The notes: a model not told the origin generated them from the letters alone. A stretch of DNA of 64,000 bases from JANNSO01 sp964485395 (GCA_964485395.1 CAZAJF010000014.1:1-64000), one strand, 5' to 3'; shown: positions 51,010-60,571, counted from the stretch's first letter. A program made the numbers and translations.

Positions 51010-53211
51010 CTATTTATTCAAGCCAAGTATAAGCAAGGATTGAATTTCAAGAGGGACGGCGCTGCCCGGACTTATACTCAAGCCGGCGAATGAGGCATTC
51101 ATCTTTAAAATAGTGACGACATTTTGTTTTAAATTATCGCTGATCACGATAGAATCGTTTTTTTTCTCTACCAACAGCGGCCACGCGGAGCTTGTTTGCC
51201 AAGTTTCCAACCTGCCCACAACCTTATCCAGATAGCGAACTACGCCATCTTTGTCGATGGTAAACGACTGCTTGTTATCGAGCAGAACCGAAACAGAAGG
51301 AACACCGGCACGCGTTTTCAGCTCCAGCTTGAATCGCGGAAGCGCTGGAGGAATATCTACGGAAACGCCCTGCTCCTTGGTTGCCAGAACAAGACCTTTC
51401 GTGGCGGTTTTGCTTTCGGAAAGCGCCTGTTTACCCGAGACTGCGTAGACGGGAACCCCATAACCGGGTTCTTCAAAAGAAATGGCATGAATCAAGGTAT
51501 CCGAATACATGCCCTTCATGGTTTCCACGAATGGCGAGAGAATATGTCCATAGACGGAAAACTCGTTGTAGATGGCTTTATAGCCTGACTTCCCGGCTAT
51601 TTCACTTATGCCTGCGGAAGCGCCTTTTCGGGTATCGGGCAATTTCCCCATCCCGGATAATTTACCGTCTATATATATGGAGACTTCAAGAACACCCTCT
51701 GCGGTAGCGTTGAAGTTATAGAACAGAGTACTCAATTGATTCGGAAGGGCTTCTTCCGAGCTTAAGCGGCTATCGGTTTTTACATAAGGTACCCGGCCGG
51801 AGATTCCCAATTCCAGAATAACCTTGTTACTGGAATCGTAAGACCTGAATAAAACGATTCCAGGCTCCTCGGCGACCGGTGCCTCCTCGAAAGTCTCCTC
51901 GGAAGTTTCCAAAGAAGCAGAACTGCTCTGTTTGGGATTTTTAGTATCCCCGACAGCCAACGAGCGCGCGAAATCAGTATCCAGCTCTAAAACCGGGGTT
52001 GTATTGGACGTGGAGTCTCCTGTGGTTTCGAGGCCAGCGACAACAATCGTGTCTGCGGTGGGCTGTAAATCTTGGGCTGCAGTCAAAGCTTCGGGTTTTA
52101 TCGGATTTTTGGCTATGTCCGACGATACCGCAACGGTAACTTTCTTTTCGATTACGGCACTTTCTGTATCGTCCAGCGTGGAATTCTCCGCTAGAGAGGT
52201 CAGGGAAAAAAGAATGGAAAAATCTTGAGGCTGGGAAGCATTCCAAGGAATCATGGCATTCTGGGAAACTATGCCGATGCCGTCGCCCAAAACAAAACCA
52301 AAGCCGTTGGAGTATTCTTCGGGATAGGGTTTATCCTTGGAAACACTCAGTCTGGAAAGTTCCTGGGTTCCGGTGTTCTCGGTTCCTTCATTGAATTTAA
52401 AGGACACAAAAGGATCGTTTACGGGAACTTCAGAAGGGAACACAGCCGGTATCAGGATCGGCACCTTGATCTCGCTGCTTGAAAGCGGGAGGACCGCTTC
52501 GTCTGCAAGAGGCTTAAATGGATAAAAATCGGCGGAGATGCTATGAATGCCTTTTTGCTTCGGGGCAGTCCACAAGATTCGGTCGGATTTATTATCGATA
52601 AAACCTTCTGAATACACGATACCGTCTACTTTCCAGGAGATCCACGAATCTTTTGATACCGGTCCCGTAAGAACAACCTTGAAAAGCGCGGATTTTCCTG
52701 CATTCAACTGTGCCGGGTACAGACTGATGCTCATTTGCGGTCGAGGGAGATCGTAAATCAAGAGCGGAGTATCGATTACGGACAGCACGGATTCGTATTG
52801 ATCCAGGATCTGGGTACTGAGAACGTAATATCCGAAAGGCAGATTTTCGGGAAAAACAAGAGGAGGCAGCGCCTCTTCGAAAGAATCAACGATACGATAT
52901 TTTTCCGGGATTATTTGGTCGCTGGTCTTTTTTGCAAAGGATATTCTCGCGACTTCTTTGTTTTTTGAGTCCAGGAGAAGCACGGTTACGAAAGACGGAG
53001 ACGGAGCTCCCGACATGACGTTGATGGATAGATCAACAGGAGCTTTATTATCTAGGGGAACGCCGCGACTGAGCGCTTTGTCGTCCTGGGAGACATCCAG
53101 GACATACATTTTATCAAGATCTTTCTGGGTAAACAGGTCAGATCCGGCATCGCAACCGGCAAACAAGGCGAGAACAAAAAAAATCGTTACGAAGAATCGG
53201 AACCTGCGCAT
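51010..53211 (-). CDS. Large lipoprotein with LamG-like domain
   Basis: The 733-residue lipoprotein has a signal ending at LFAGC. Beta-rich, Ig-like segments occupy about 40-260. A concanavalin/LamG-like jelly-roll is suggested at about 275-560, split by a low-complexity acidic/Ser insert (about 350-450). The strand EVSIYIDGKLSGMGKLP is typical of LamG proteins. A last beta domain ends at FKLELKTRAGVPSVSVLLDN. It is probably a surface or periplasmic binding protein. The ATG follows AGGAGAGCA. A weak CCAAG/CTTGG hairpin lies downstream. Confidence 0.6.
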   Translation of the reverse strand: MRRFRFFVTIFFVLALFAGCDAGSDLFTQKDLDKMYVLDVSQDDKALSRGVPLDNKAPVDLSINVMSGAPSPSFVTVLLLDSKNKEVARISFAKKTSDQIIPEKYRIVDSFEEALPPLVFPENLPFGYYVLSTQILDQYESVLSVIDTPLLIYDLPRPQMSISLYPAQLNAGKSALFKVVLTGPVSKDSWISWKVDGIVYSEGFIDNKSDRILWTAPKQKGIHSISADFYPFKPLADEAVLPLSSSEIKVPILIPAVFPSEVPVNDPFVSFKFNEGTENTGTQELSRLSVSKDKPYPEEYSNGFGFVLGDGIGIVSQNAMIPWNASQPQDFSILFSLTSLAENSTLDDTESAVIEKKVTVAVSSDIAKNPIKPEALTAAQDLQPTADTIVVAGLETTGDSTSNTTPVLELDTDFARSLAVGDTKNPKQSSSASLETSEETFEEAPVAEEPGIVLFRSYDSSNKVILELGISGRVPYVKTDSRLSSEEALPNQLSTLFYNFNATAEGVLEVSIYIDGKLSGMGKLPDTRKGASAGISEIAGKSGYKAIYNEFSVYGHILSPFVETMKGMYSDTLIHAISFEEPGYGVPVYAVSGKQALSESKTATKGLVLATKEQGVSVDIPPALPRFKLELKTRAGVPSVSVLLDNKQSFTIDKDGVVRYLDKVVGRLETWQTSSAWPLLVEKKNDSIVISDNLKQNVVTILKMNASFAGLSISPGSAVPLEIQSLLILGLNK

Positions 53212-53311
53212 TGCTCTCCTAGTAAACTACTGACCTCAATCGACTACACAGATATTTACGGTATATAGAATAAACCATAATAAATATACTACGGGTTTCC
53301 AGTAATTTCAA

Positions 53312-54574
53312 CTATTTATTGTCATTCACAGGCAAAATGCCGAAATTATCAATTATCTCCATGTTTTTTCCACTCGATCCCGACCATCGCCGGATATTTT
53401 CCAGGATCGCAAGCGCATCTTCTCCCTGCGCTACCGAGGGAATGTAGCTACCGTGATTGATGCGCACGGGAGTGATGCGAATGGACTTCAGGATTCCGGC
53501 ATCCAAGGAAAGCTCGAAAAAGGCTGATTCGTACGTTTTTTCCGAACGCATGTCAAAGACAAAGTTACCCATGGAATAGAGAATGGCTCCGCCGTTATAG
53601 ACTTCGATTCCCTGCAATACGTGGGGATGATGACCGAGTACCGCCGTAGCCCCCGCATCGATTATTGCCCGACCCAGAAGCATCTGGCGGTTCTGCGGAT
53701 AGTGCTGATGCTCTTCTCCCCAATGTACCGAAACAAAAAGATAATCAGGTTTATAGAGTTCCTGTACCCGACGTACATCCTGGGAAATATCGTCGATTTT
53801 GGCGATAGCGACTCCTTCCGGGCCGATTCCGGGTTTATCGGGGAACTGTGTTTTTTTGATCGCCGGTAAACCGCTCAGGCTCTTTTCTGCCCGTAAAAGA
53901 ATCTGCGCGTTAGAAGTATCATCAGCTTCGATTACGCTCCAAATAGGCTCGGCATAGGCAAGAAAAGCCACTTTAACACCGTTTTTTTCCAGAATTACCG
54001 GGGCTCGTGCCTCCGCAGCGTCTTTTCCGGCTCCGCACCGGGCAATCCCCAATAAATCGAGGTAGTCCAAGGTTTCGCTCAGCGCACGGGGGCCATAATC
54101 GTTCATGTGGTTATTGGCAAGGGAAACGATATCGAAACCGGCCCATTTCAATCCAAAAAGACTTTCAGGATCAGCCCGAAAGGTGATTACTTCAGGCTTT
54201 CCGGGATAGGGCTCGCCTATATACGCGGCGGGGCACTCGAGATTCGCGAACGCGAAATCCGCAGAGCGAACCGCCTCGCGAACACCTGTAAACAAATACC
54301 GGTAGCCATTTTCCTCGGCGCGCTTGCCCGGGGAGCGCGACAGCAGGATATCGCCGCAGGCAAGGAGATTGATGCGACGGGATAGCGGCGAAGGTTCCGG
54401 AATATCCGCGATTTGCGGCGTCTGTGTTTCCGATTCGGCTTTGGAGGCGAAAAAAAGATTCGTTTTTTTGATAAGGGGTATCCGGAATAGGACGAAGCAG
54501 GCAGCGGCAAGGAACAGCAAAACCAAAAAAAACAATTGCAGGTTAACGGCCTTTTTTCCTGAACGTCCATTCAT
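53312..54574 (-). CDS. CapA-family (PGA_cap) membrane-anchored metallophosphoesterase-like protein
   Basis: The 420-residue protein starts at the ATG at 54574 (GAGG upstream); two further upstream ATGs are possible. A single membrane anchor lies at about 15-35. The extracytoplasmic domain follows the CapA pattern: NLLACGDILLSR, FANLECP, DIVSLANNHMNDYG, SVHWGEEH and VLGHHPHVLQGIE. These put metal-binding Asp, Asn and His residues in the phosphoesterase-like fold. CapA takes part in poly-gamma-glutamate export; other family members are unassigned, and no capBC is nearby. It starts divergently from the next gene. Confidence 0.88.
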   Translation of the reverse strand: MNGRSGKKAVNLQLFFLVLLFLAAACFVLFRIPLIKKTNLFFASKAESETQTPQIADIPEPSPLSRRINLLACGDILLSRSPGKRAEENGYRYLFTGVREAVRSADFAFANLECPAAYIGEPYPGKPEVITFRADPESLFGLKWAGFDIVSLANNHMNDYGPRALSETLDYLDLLGIARCGAGKDAAEARAPVILEKNGVKVAFLAYAEPIWSVIEADDTSNAQILLRAEKSLSGLPAIKKTQFPDKPGIGPEGVAIAKIDDISQDVRRVQELYKPDYLFVSVHWGEEHQHYPQNRQMLLGRAIIDAGATAVLGHHPHVLQGIEVYNGGAILYSMGNFVFDMRSEKTYESAFFELSLDAGILKSIRITPVRINHGSYIPSVAQGEDALAILENIRRWSGSSGKNMEIIDNFGILPVNDNK

Positions 54575-54639
54575 GTCGGCGTAACCTCTTGGGGCAATTC
54601 TGACTTGCGTCTGTTTTGCACCCATAGTACACTGAATCC

Positions 54640-55359
54640 GTGAAAAAAACAATTATTGCCGTACTGGAGCTTTCTCCGCTGGCCAACTCGATTTTACAAG
54701 CCTTCATCGCCGAAGCGCCCCTCACCGATCGCACGATAATCGTTGCCCGACCGGGCATACAGGAATCAAGCGCAAGCGCTGCCGAGCGAGAATCCGACGA
54801 GGACCAGCCCTTGGAGCTTCCGTGCCTGCAGGTTGAGTGGAATCCATTGTCGTACGCGTCCACGAGAAGCGCGTGGCAGCAGGCGGAAAATCTTGTGGAA
54901 GGTTGCCCGGACGAACTCGTAATTCTCATAGCGCCCCAACCTGACACGCGCCCGTTGGAGGAATGCGGCCCGCGCGACCTTGAGCGCTGCGCGCTGGCCA
55001 ACGGTTCCGCCTTGGCCCTGCTTATCCAGGAGGCCGACAGGCGCTTCGCGGAAAGCGGCGGCGGCTCTCTCGTGGTAGCCTTGTGCAATCCGCCGCAGAC
55101 GGGCCCTCTGCCTTCGATGGCGCTGGGCGCCGCCACGGGACTTACCGAAGGAATCCTCGCGCTTCAGCAGGAAGCCGGCAAACATTCAAACCCCGACGGA
55201 AAAAAACCTTCGACGATCCGCTTCATGGCCGTCCGCGACGAATCGGGTCAGCCGGATCTGCTTTCGCGCTACCTTACGAAAATCCTTGACGAAAACCCCA
55301 AGGACATTGGCAAGATACTGAGGCATACCGGCAGAAGCGGGCTTTTCGGACGAGCCTAA
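54640..55359 (+). CDS. Hypothetical protein, possibly a degenerate Rossmann/SDR-like protein
   Basis: The 239-residue protein starts at the GTG at 54640. It has no signal or membrane helix. The alternating strands (KKTIIAVLEL, ELVILIAPQPD, GGSLVVALCNPP) and the GAATGLTEGILALQQEA helix recall short-chain dehydrogenases. However, there is no clear glycine-rich cofactor loop and no Ser-Tyr-Lys catalytic set. It may be a non-catalytic relative. It lies 37 bases before the phosphofructokinase gene and is probably co-transcribed. Confidence 0.5.
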   Translation: MKKTIIAVLELSPLANSILQAFIAEAPLTDRTIIVARPGIQESSASAAERESDEDQPLELPCLQVEWNPLSYASTRSAWQQAENLVEGCPDELVILIAPQPDTRPLEECGPRDLERCALANGSALALLIQEADRRFAESGGGSLVVALCNPPQTGPLPSMALGAATGLTEGILALQQEAGKHSNPDGKKPSTIRFMAVRDESGQPDLLSRYLTKILDENPKDIGKILRHTGRSGLFGRA

Positions 55360-55396
55360 GATACGCGGGACTCGGGATAAAAAACTAGGAGGCCGC

Positions 55397-56527
55397 ATGT
55401 CGGGCAAAGGCGTGAAGAGATTCGGCATTTTAACGAGCGGCGGCGACTGTCCCGGCCTGAACGCCGCCATTCGCGGCGTGGCCAAGGCGGCTTCCGGAAT
55501 GTACGGCATGGAAATCGTCGGCATAAACAACGGATACCGCGGATTGATAAACGCGGATACGCAATTGCTGTCTTCAGGAGATTTCTCGGGAATCCTTACC
55601 ATGGGCGGCACGATCCTCGGATCTTCCCGCGAGAAGCCCTTCAAGGACCGGGAGCATTCCGTCGAGGGAAACCCGGGTAACGGCGCAAAGCGCCTGAGCG
55701 ATGCGGATATCGGCAAGGACAAACCCGAGCTTATCAAAAAAAACATCGAGGAACTCCGGCTCGACGCCCTGGTGGTGCTTGGGGGCAACGGAACCAATAC
55801 CACCGCGCACCTGCTTGCGGCGGAAGGCATCAACGTAATCGGCCTGCCAAAGACGATAGACAACGACATCTTCGGCACGGACGTTTCCTTCGGTTTCCAT
55901 TCCGCGGTGGACATCGCGAGCGAGGCCATAGACAGGCTCCATTCCACCGCGAATTCGCATAACCGCGTCATGGTCATAGAGCTGATGGGACACAAGGCCG
56001 GCTGGCTCGCCCTCTATGCGGGGATAGCCGGAGGCGGTGATATTATTATAATTCCCGAGATTCCCTACACGGTTTCCGCCCTGGCCCGAAGCCTGGAAAA
56101 ACGCAGGTCTGAAGGCAAGAAATTCAGCATCGTCGCGGTGGCCGAAGGCGCGATGAGCGAGGCCGAGGCCGCCCTGCCGAAAAAAGAGCGCAAAAGAATG
56201 AGGGAGGCCATGCCCTGGCCGTCCATCGGATACCGCGTCGCGGCCGAGATACAAAACGCCACCGGCATGGAGACAAGGGTCACCGTGCTGGGCTACCTGC
56301 AGCGTGGCGGGACTCCGAGCGCCTACGACCGCGTCCTGGCCACGGAGTTCGGCACCACCGCCGCCGAGATGCTGTCCAAGGGAATATTCGGGAGAATGGC
56401 CGCGATGGTGGGCTCGGCCATTACCAGCGTACCGCTGGAGGAAGTCGCCGGCAAGACCAAGACGATTCCACTGGATCATCCACTGATATCCACGGCACGG
56501 CAAGTAGGGACGAGCTTCGGGGACTAA
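55397..56527 (+). CDS. pfkA: 6-phosphofructokinase (GGNGT/PKTIDND subgroup)
   Basis: The 376-residue enzyme phosphorylates fructose 6-phosphate in glycolysis. It has ILTSGGDCPGLNAAIRG at the N-terminus, GGNGT (129-133), PKTIDND (151-157), VIELMGHKAGWLAL and GYLQRGGTPSAYDR. Gly at the second variable position (GGNG rather than GGDD) points to ATP as donor. Lys in PKTIDND is shared with PPi-type enzymes. Asn replaces the usual Asp in GGDGS, as in a known subgroup of clostridial and spirochete enzymes. The ATG follows AGGAGGCCGC. The stop overlaps the convergent hisD by four bases. Confidence 0.9.
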   Translation: MSGKGVKRFGILTSGGDCPGLNAAIRGVAKAASGMYGMEIVGINNGYRGLINADTQLLSSGDFSGILTMGGTILGSSREKPFKDREHSVEGNPGNGAKRLSDADIGKDKPELIKKNIEELRLDALVVLGGNGTNTTAHLLAAEGINVIGLPKTIDNDIFGTDVSFGFHSAVDIASEAIDRLHSTANSHNRVMVIELMGHKAGWLALYAGIAGGGDIIIIPEIPYTVSALARSLEKRRSEGKKFSIVAVAEGAMSEAEAALPKKERKRMREAMPWPSIGYRVAAEIQNATGMETRVTVLGYLQRGGTPSAYDRVLATEFGTTAAEMLSKGIFGRMAAMVGSAITSVPLEEVAGKTKTIPLDHPLISTARQVGTSFGD

Positions 56528-57810
56528 TGATCGAGCCTAGCCAGGGCAGACCTGGCATGGGCCTCCAAGCCTTCGGCGCGCGCCAGAATCGCCGTATCTT
56601 CGATCAGCATCGCATCAGAGCCGTCCAAGTCCAGCCAGGTACGAATCCGCAGGAAATCATACACGGACAGTCCCCCGGAACTTCTCGACCTGCCCGACGT
56701 AGGCAGTGTGTGATTGGGACCGATACCGTAGTCGCCGAAAACCTCAGCCGAGCGAAGCCCGCGGAATATCGCACCGGCGTTTAAGCAGAGCGCCTGCATT
56801 TCAGCCGGCCGCTCGAGGGCGAGTTCCAGATGCTCGGGAGCAAACCGGTTGGCGACCTCGGCCAAGGCCTTGCGGTCGGCAGAGATGAATGCCCACCCAT
56901 TGGCCAATGCAAGCCGCGCGGTTTCGGCGGATACAGGGGGCAGCTCTTCAAGGTGGGCCTCCAGCTCGGCTTCCACCTCCAGCACGAAGGACTCGGATAC
57001 CGCGGCCAGCGCGGGCACCGCTTCGGGATCGTGTTCCGCTTGAGCCAGGAGATCCCATGCCACGACGGACGGCGAAGCGCTGGCGTCGGCTATCACGAGC
57101 AGCTCGCTGGGCCCTGCAGGCGCGTCGGTTCGAACCCAGGCCTGGGCAAGGCGCTTGGCCGCGGACACGTAGCGATTCCCCGGCCCCACGACGACATCGC
57201 GGGCAACAAGGGGGCCGCAGCCGAACGTCATTGCGGCAATGGCCTGTGCGCCGCCGGCCGCGCACAATAAATCCACGCCGGCCAAGGCACAGGCGGCCAG
57301 GACCAGCGGCGTCGGCCGGGGACACGCCGCGGTCACATCCGGAACGCCAGCGGTCTTGGCGACGGCTGCCGTCATGAGCGCGCTTGAAGGCAGTGCGTAG
57401 CGACCGCCGGGAACATAGCAGCCGGCGCGTTCTACCGGCAGGACCTCGTGACCCGCAAGACCGCCGGGTACCGGTATCGTAACCGAACCAAGCGCTTGTA
57501 CCTGCGCTTCGGCAAACAAGCGCATTCGAGACGCCGCCCGTTCCAATGCTTCTCGGGTACCCAGGTCGAGCCCTCTTAGCGCGGCGGAAAAATCCATGGG
57601 GCCGTACCACAGCTTGCCGGTGCGTCCATCCAGCGAAGCACTGAGCCGCAGCAGGGCCGTTTCGCCCTCCGCCCGGATTTCGTCCATGATTTCCTTGACG
57701 CGCATGATGCAATCCTCATCCCTTTTTTCATCGAGCCCCCGGTTCGCAACCCTGCCGCCTGGCATTATCTGAGAGAGCCCTACCCGCTTCAGTGTATTCC
57801 CTGCGCCCAT
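56524..57810 (-). CDS. hisD: Histidinol dehydrogenase
   Basis: The 428-residue enzyme oxidises histidinol to histidine in two NAD-dependent steps. It contains CYVPGGRYALPSSALM, GPGNRYVSAAKR, AGPSELLVIAD, AEHDPEA and APEHLEL (Glu-His catalytic pair). SAEVFGDYGIGPNHTLPTSG is the zinc-site region. The start is the ATG at 57810, with GGAAGGAGCAGGGTC ahead. The open frame continues upstream to 57999 inside hisA/I/E. It overlaps that gene by 22 bases and is last in the operon. Confidence 0.95.
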   Translation of the reverse strand: MGAGNTLKRVGLSQIMPGGRVANRGLDEKRDEDCIMRVKEIMDEIRAEGETALLRLSASLDGRTGKLWYGPMDFSAALRGLDLGTREALERAASRMRLFAEAQVQALGSVTIPVPGGLAGHEVLPVERAGCYVPGGRYALPSSALMTAAVAKTAGVPDVTAACPRPTPLVLAACALAGVDLLCAAGGAQAIAAMTFGCGPLVARDVVVGPGNRYVSAAKRLAQAWVRTDAPAGPSELLVIADASASPSVVAWDLLAQAEHDPEAVPALAAVSESFVLEVEAELEAHLEELPPVSAETARLALANGWAFISADRKALAEVANRFAPEHLELALERPAEMQALCLNAGAIFRGLRSAEVFGDYGIGPNHTLPTSGRSRSSGGLSVYDFLRIRTWLDLDGSDAMLIEDTAILARAEGLEAHARSALARLDH

Positions 57811-59129
57811 GACCCTGCTCCTTCCGCCGTTATATTTTTTTTTGCATCGCCCGGCCGCCTGCTCAAGCGCAGGGCCCGTCGATCCAAAACCTTTGCCGCC
57901 TCGGCCAGCGACGATCCTTCGCGGGCTAATTTCACTGCGGCAAAATAAAGCAGATCCGCGGCCTCCTCGGCGGCGCGTTCGGCGCCTTGAGCCTCGCACA
58001 GTTCGCGCGCCTCCTCCGAAAGCTTCGAGCCGAGGAGCGCCGGGTCGCCGAACAGCCGCGCCGTGTACGAACCAACGGGCGCCGTTCCGTCCGATACCAT
58101 GGCCAGCCTGCCGGCTACCGTGCGGTCCAGCAGGCCGAAGCCCCCGTCCGGCCGCTGGGGCCCCGTAAAGCAGCTTCTGGCGCCGCTATGGCAAAATTTC
58201 CCAGAGTCAAGGCGCACCGTAAAGCGCAAGGCATCCCGGTCGCAGTCGGCATCGACGCGAAGAAGAGTCTGCGTATCGCCGCTCGAGCCGCCTTTTTTCC
58301 AGAGACCTCGTTTTCTGGATCGATAGATACCCGTCCTTGTTTCGATCGCCGTCGCAAGGCTTTCCGCATCGGAGTACGCGAGGCCCAAGGCGACTCCCGC
58401 CTCGTCGCAGACCACGGTAGGCCACAAGCCGTCTGCCCTGTCGCTATGGAGGCATGCGGACAGCGCCTGGGCCGGTTTCAGGATTCCCTTATAGAGAGCC
58501 ATGCCCACCTGGGCGTCGATTCCCAGGGAATCAAGCTCCGCCATTTCTTCCGAGCTAACGACGCCGCCAGCCAGTGTTATATTTCCTTTATAGCCTGATT
58601 CGCGCAAAGCATTCTTGAGCAGCCTGGCGGAAGATATATCCGCGCCTTCCAAGGTGCCTTCTCGCCCTATTTCGGTAAAAAGGAAGCCCCCGGCATAGTC
58701 CGCGAGCTCCAAGCACTTTGTGGAGACGCTTGCGCCGGTTGATTTGGTCCAGCCGGAGTCCATGACGATGCCGTTACGGGAATCAAGGCAGGCAATCAGC
58801 CGGGAAGCCGGAAAAATCTTGAGAAACGACGGCGTAGCCATGGTACCGATCATTATGGAAACAGCTCCCGCGTCGAGATATTCGGTTGCCAGCGCCGCGT
58901 CGCGTATGCCGCCGCCAACGCGGCACGGATATTTTTTTATAAGCTCGAGTACCAGCGCGCGGTTATCGCCCTTCCCGAGCGCGGCATCGAGATCCACCAC
59001 CGCGATTTCGCCGAGAAGGGAAAACTCCGCCGCGCGGTCCAAGGGATCGCCTCCGTCCAGCTCGAATCGACGGCCGTTAACCAGCTGCACCGCCCGTCCG
59101 TTCATGATATCTATGGAAGGAATCAACAT
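57789..59129 (-). CDS. HisA-HisI-HisE trifunctional fusion
   Basis: One 446-residue frame carries three enzymes. Residues 1-230 are HisA (ProFAR isomerase barrel), with IPSIDIMNGRAVQLV, Asp7, Asp116 in ACLDSRNG, and VGGGIRD. Residues 232-321 are HisI (PRA-CH) with SRKRGLWKKGGSSGDTQ, DADCDRD (metal Asp) and KFCHSGARSCF. Residues about 335-420 are HisE (PRA-PH) with LGSKLSEEARELCEA and EEAADLLYFAAVKL. They catalyse steps 2, 3 and 4 of histidine synthesis. HisI-HisE fusions are common; joining HisA is not. The ATG follows GGAGGTCAGG. It overlaps hisHF by seven bases. Confidence 0.92.
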   Translation of the reverse strand: MLIPSIDIMNGRAVQLVNGRRFELDGGDPLDRAAEFSLLGEIAVVDLDAALGKGDNRALVLELIKKYPCRVGGGIRDAALATEYLDAGAVSIMIGTMATPSFLKIFPASRLIACLDSRNGIVMDSGWTKSTGASVSTKCLELADYAGGFLFTEIGREGTLEGADISSARLLKNALRESGYKGNITLAGGVVSSEEMAELDSLGIDAQVGMALYKGILKPAQALSACLHSDRADGLWPTVVCDEAGVALGLAYSDAESLATAIETRTGIYRSRKRGLWKKGGSSGDTQTLLRVDADCDRDALRFTVRLDSGKFCHSGARSCFTGPQRPDGGFGLLDRTVAGRLAMVSDGTAPVGSYTARLFGDPALLGSKLSEEARELCEAQGAERAAEEAADLLYFAAVKLAREGSSLAEAAKVLDRRALRLSRRPGDAKKNITAEGAGSWAQGIH

Positions 59130-60571
59130 ATCCTGACCTCCGCGCCATTATTGCGCATGTATGATTTTATGCAAGCGATGGTAATTTTTTTGTCATGCAG
59201 TGCGCCTGCGAGCAGCACCGCCGCGGCGCCTGACCGCACTCCATCATAAACCTGATCGGCGCTTGCCGCTCCGCCTGAGGCTATTACCGGCGTGCCTGGC
59301 AGCGCCCGGGACAGATCGGAAATAAGTCCCGCATCGTACCCGAGACCAGTGCCGTCGCGATCCCTGCTTGTCAGCAGAATTTCACCCGCTCCCAAGTCCA
59401 CGGCGCGGCGCGCCCAATCCAGCGCGCATGCTCCGGTGGCGAAGCGCCCGGAGTCGAGGAAAACCCGCGCCGTTCCGTCCGCATCGCGGGCCGCGTCCAC
59501 CGCCACGACGCAGCACTGCCTGCCGAACTCGCGGGCGATTTCGGTTACGAGCCCGGGTTTCCTGTACGCCATGGAATTGATGGAAACTTTGTCCGCGCCG
59601 GACTTCAGCATATTCTCCGCGTCCTTCAAACTGCTCACTCCGCCCCCCGCGCACAGGGGAATCCCGATGGCCGCGCGCACGGATTGTATCGTTTCCAGCG
59701 ATGGTCCCCTGCCTTCCTTCCCGGCGCCTATATCCAAGAGCACGAGCTCGTCCGCCCCTTCGCGCTCATAGCGTTCCGCTAGAAAGGCCGGCTCGCCGAC
59801 ATCGCGCATATCCTTGAACCGCAAGCCTTTCACCACGCGCCCCGCACTTATGTCCAGGCAGGGAATCACCCTGATGGCCGAGGAAGCATTATTTTTTCTC
59901 CCCAAGCTGACAGGAAGCGAAAAGGTCTGCTGTTGCGTCCGGAAAGTATCATTTTTTCGCAAACAAAAATCCGGCCGTAGCCAGCGGCGTATCAGGCGCA
60001 AGCCCCACTCCCCCGAAAGCTCGGGGTGAAACTGGCAAAGCAGAACCGGGCCTTTTTCAAGCGCCGCGACAAAATCCGAGCCATACCTCGCCGTAGACGC
60101 ATGCCACCCATCCGGCGCGGCATCCAACTTGTAGGAGTTGGCGAAATAAGCCCAGCCATCCTCCGACACCGCCGAGCCGCCCGCACTCACGCGGTTCCAC
60201 CCGAACTGCGGGCTCCGCACCCCGGCGTCGAACCCCGTTAAATTTCCGCTCAAGGCGGAGATTCCCATCGCACCCGGGCTTTCCTCGCTCGCATTAAAAA
60301 ATAATTGCATGCCAAGGCATATTCCGAGCGTCGGCGCGCCTCTGGCCACCCTGGCCGAAAAAGCGCGGCCAAGGCCGCTTTCCGCGAGGCGGAGGGCCAC
60401 CGGCCCAAAAGAGCCGACTCCGGGAAGAACGGCGAATTCCGCCGCGGCAATTATTTCGGGGCTGTCGCTCACGCTCGGTTCGGCTCCTGCCCTCCCAAGC
60501 GCGGCGAGCACGCTCGCCACATTGCAGCGCCCGGTATCCGCTACCACGACTTCGTGTTTACCCATTGCCAT
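59123..60571 (-). CDS. HisH-HisF fusion: bifunctional imidazole glycerol phosphate synthase
   Basis: The 482-residue protein joins glutaminase and cyclase. Residues 1-200 are HisH, with VLPGVGSFG, nucleophile Cys85 in GICLGMQ, and His182/Glu184 in FHPELS. A 30-residue linker follows. Residues 233-482 are HisF, with Asp240 in IPCLDIS, GRVVKGLRF, Asp359 in VVAVDAAR and a C-terminal EVRIC. This is the arrangement of yeast HIS7 and plant enzymes; bacteria normally have two genes. The ATG follows a weak GGGGG site and overlaps hisB by 14 bases. Confidence 0.93.
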   Translation of the reverse strand: MAMGKHEVVVADTGRCNVASVLAALGRAGAEPSVSDSPEIIAAAEFAVLPGVGSFGPVALRLAESGLGRAFSARVARGAPTLGICLGMQLFFNASEESPGAMGISALSGNLTGFDAGVRSPQFGWNRVSAGGSAVSEDGWAYFANSYKLDAAPDGWHASTARYGSDFVAALEKGPVLLCQFHPELSGEWGLRLIRRWLRPDFCLRKNDTFRTQQQTFSLPVSLGRKNNASSAIRVIPCLDISAGRVVKGLRFKDMRDVGEPAFLAERYEREGADELVLLDIGAGKEGRGPSLETIQSVRAAIGIPLCAGGGVSSLKDAENMLKSGADKVSINSMAYRKPGLVTEIAREFGRQCCVVAVDAARDADGTARVFLDSGRFATGACALDWARRAVDLGAGEILLTSRDRDGTGLGYDAGLISDLSRALPGTPVIASGGAASADQVYDGVRSGAAAVLLAGALHDKKITIACIKSYMRNNGAEVRIC

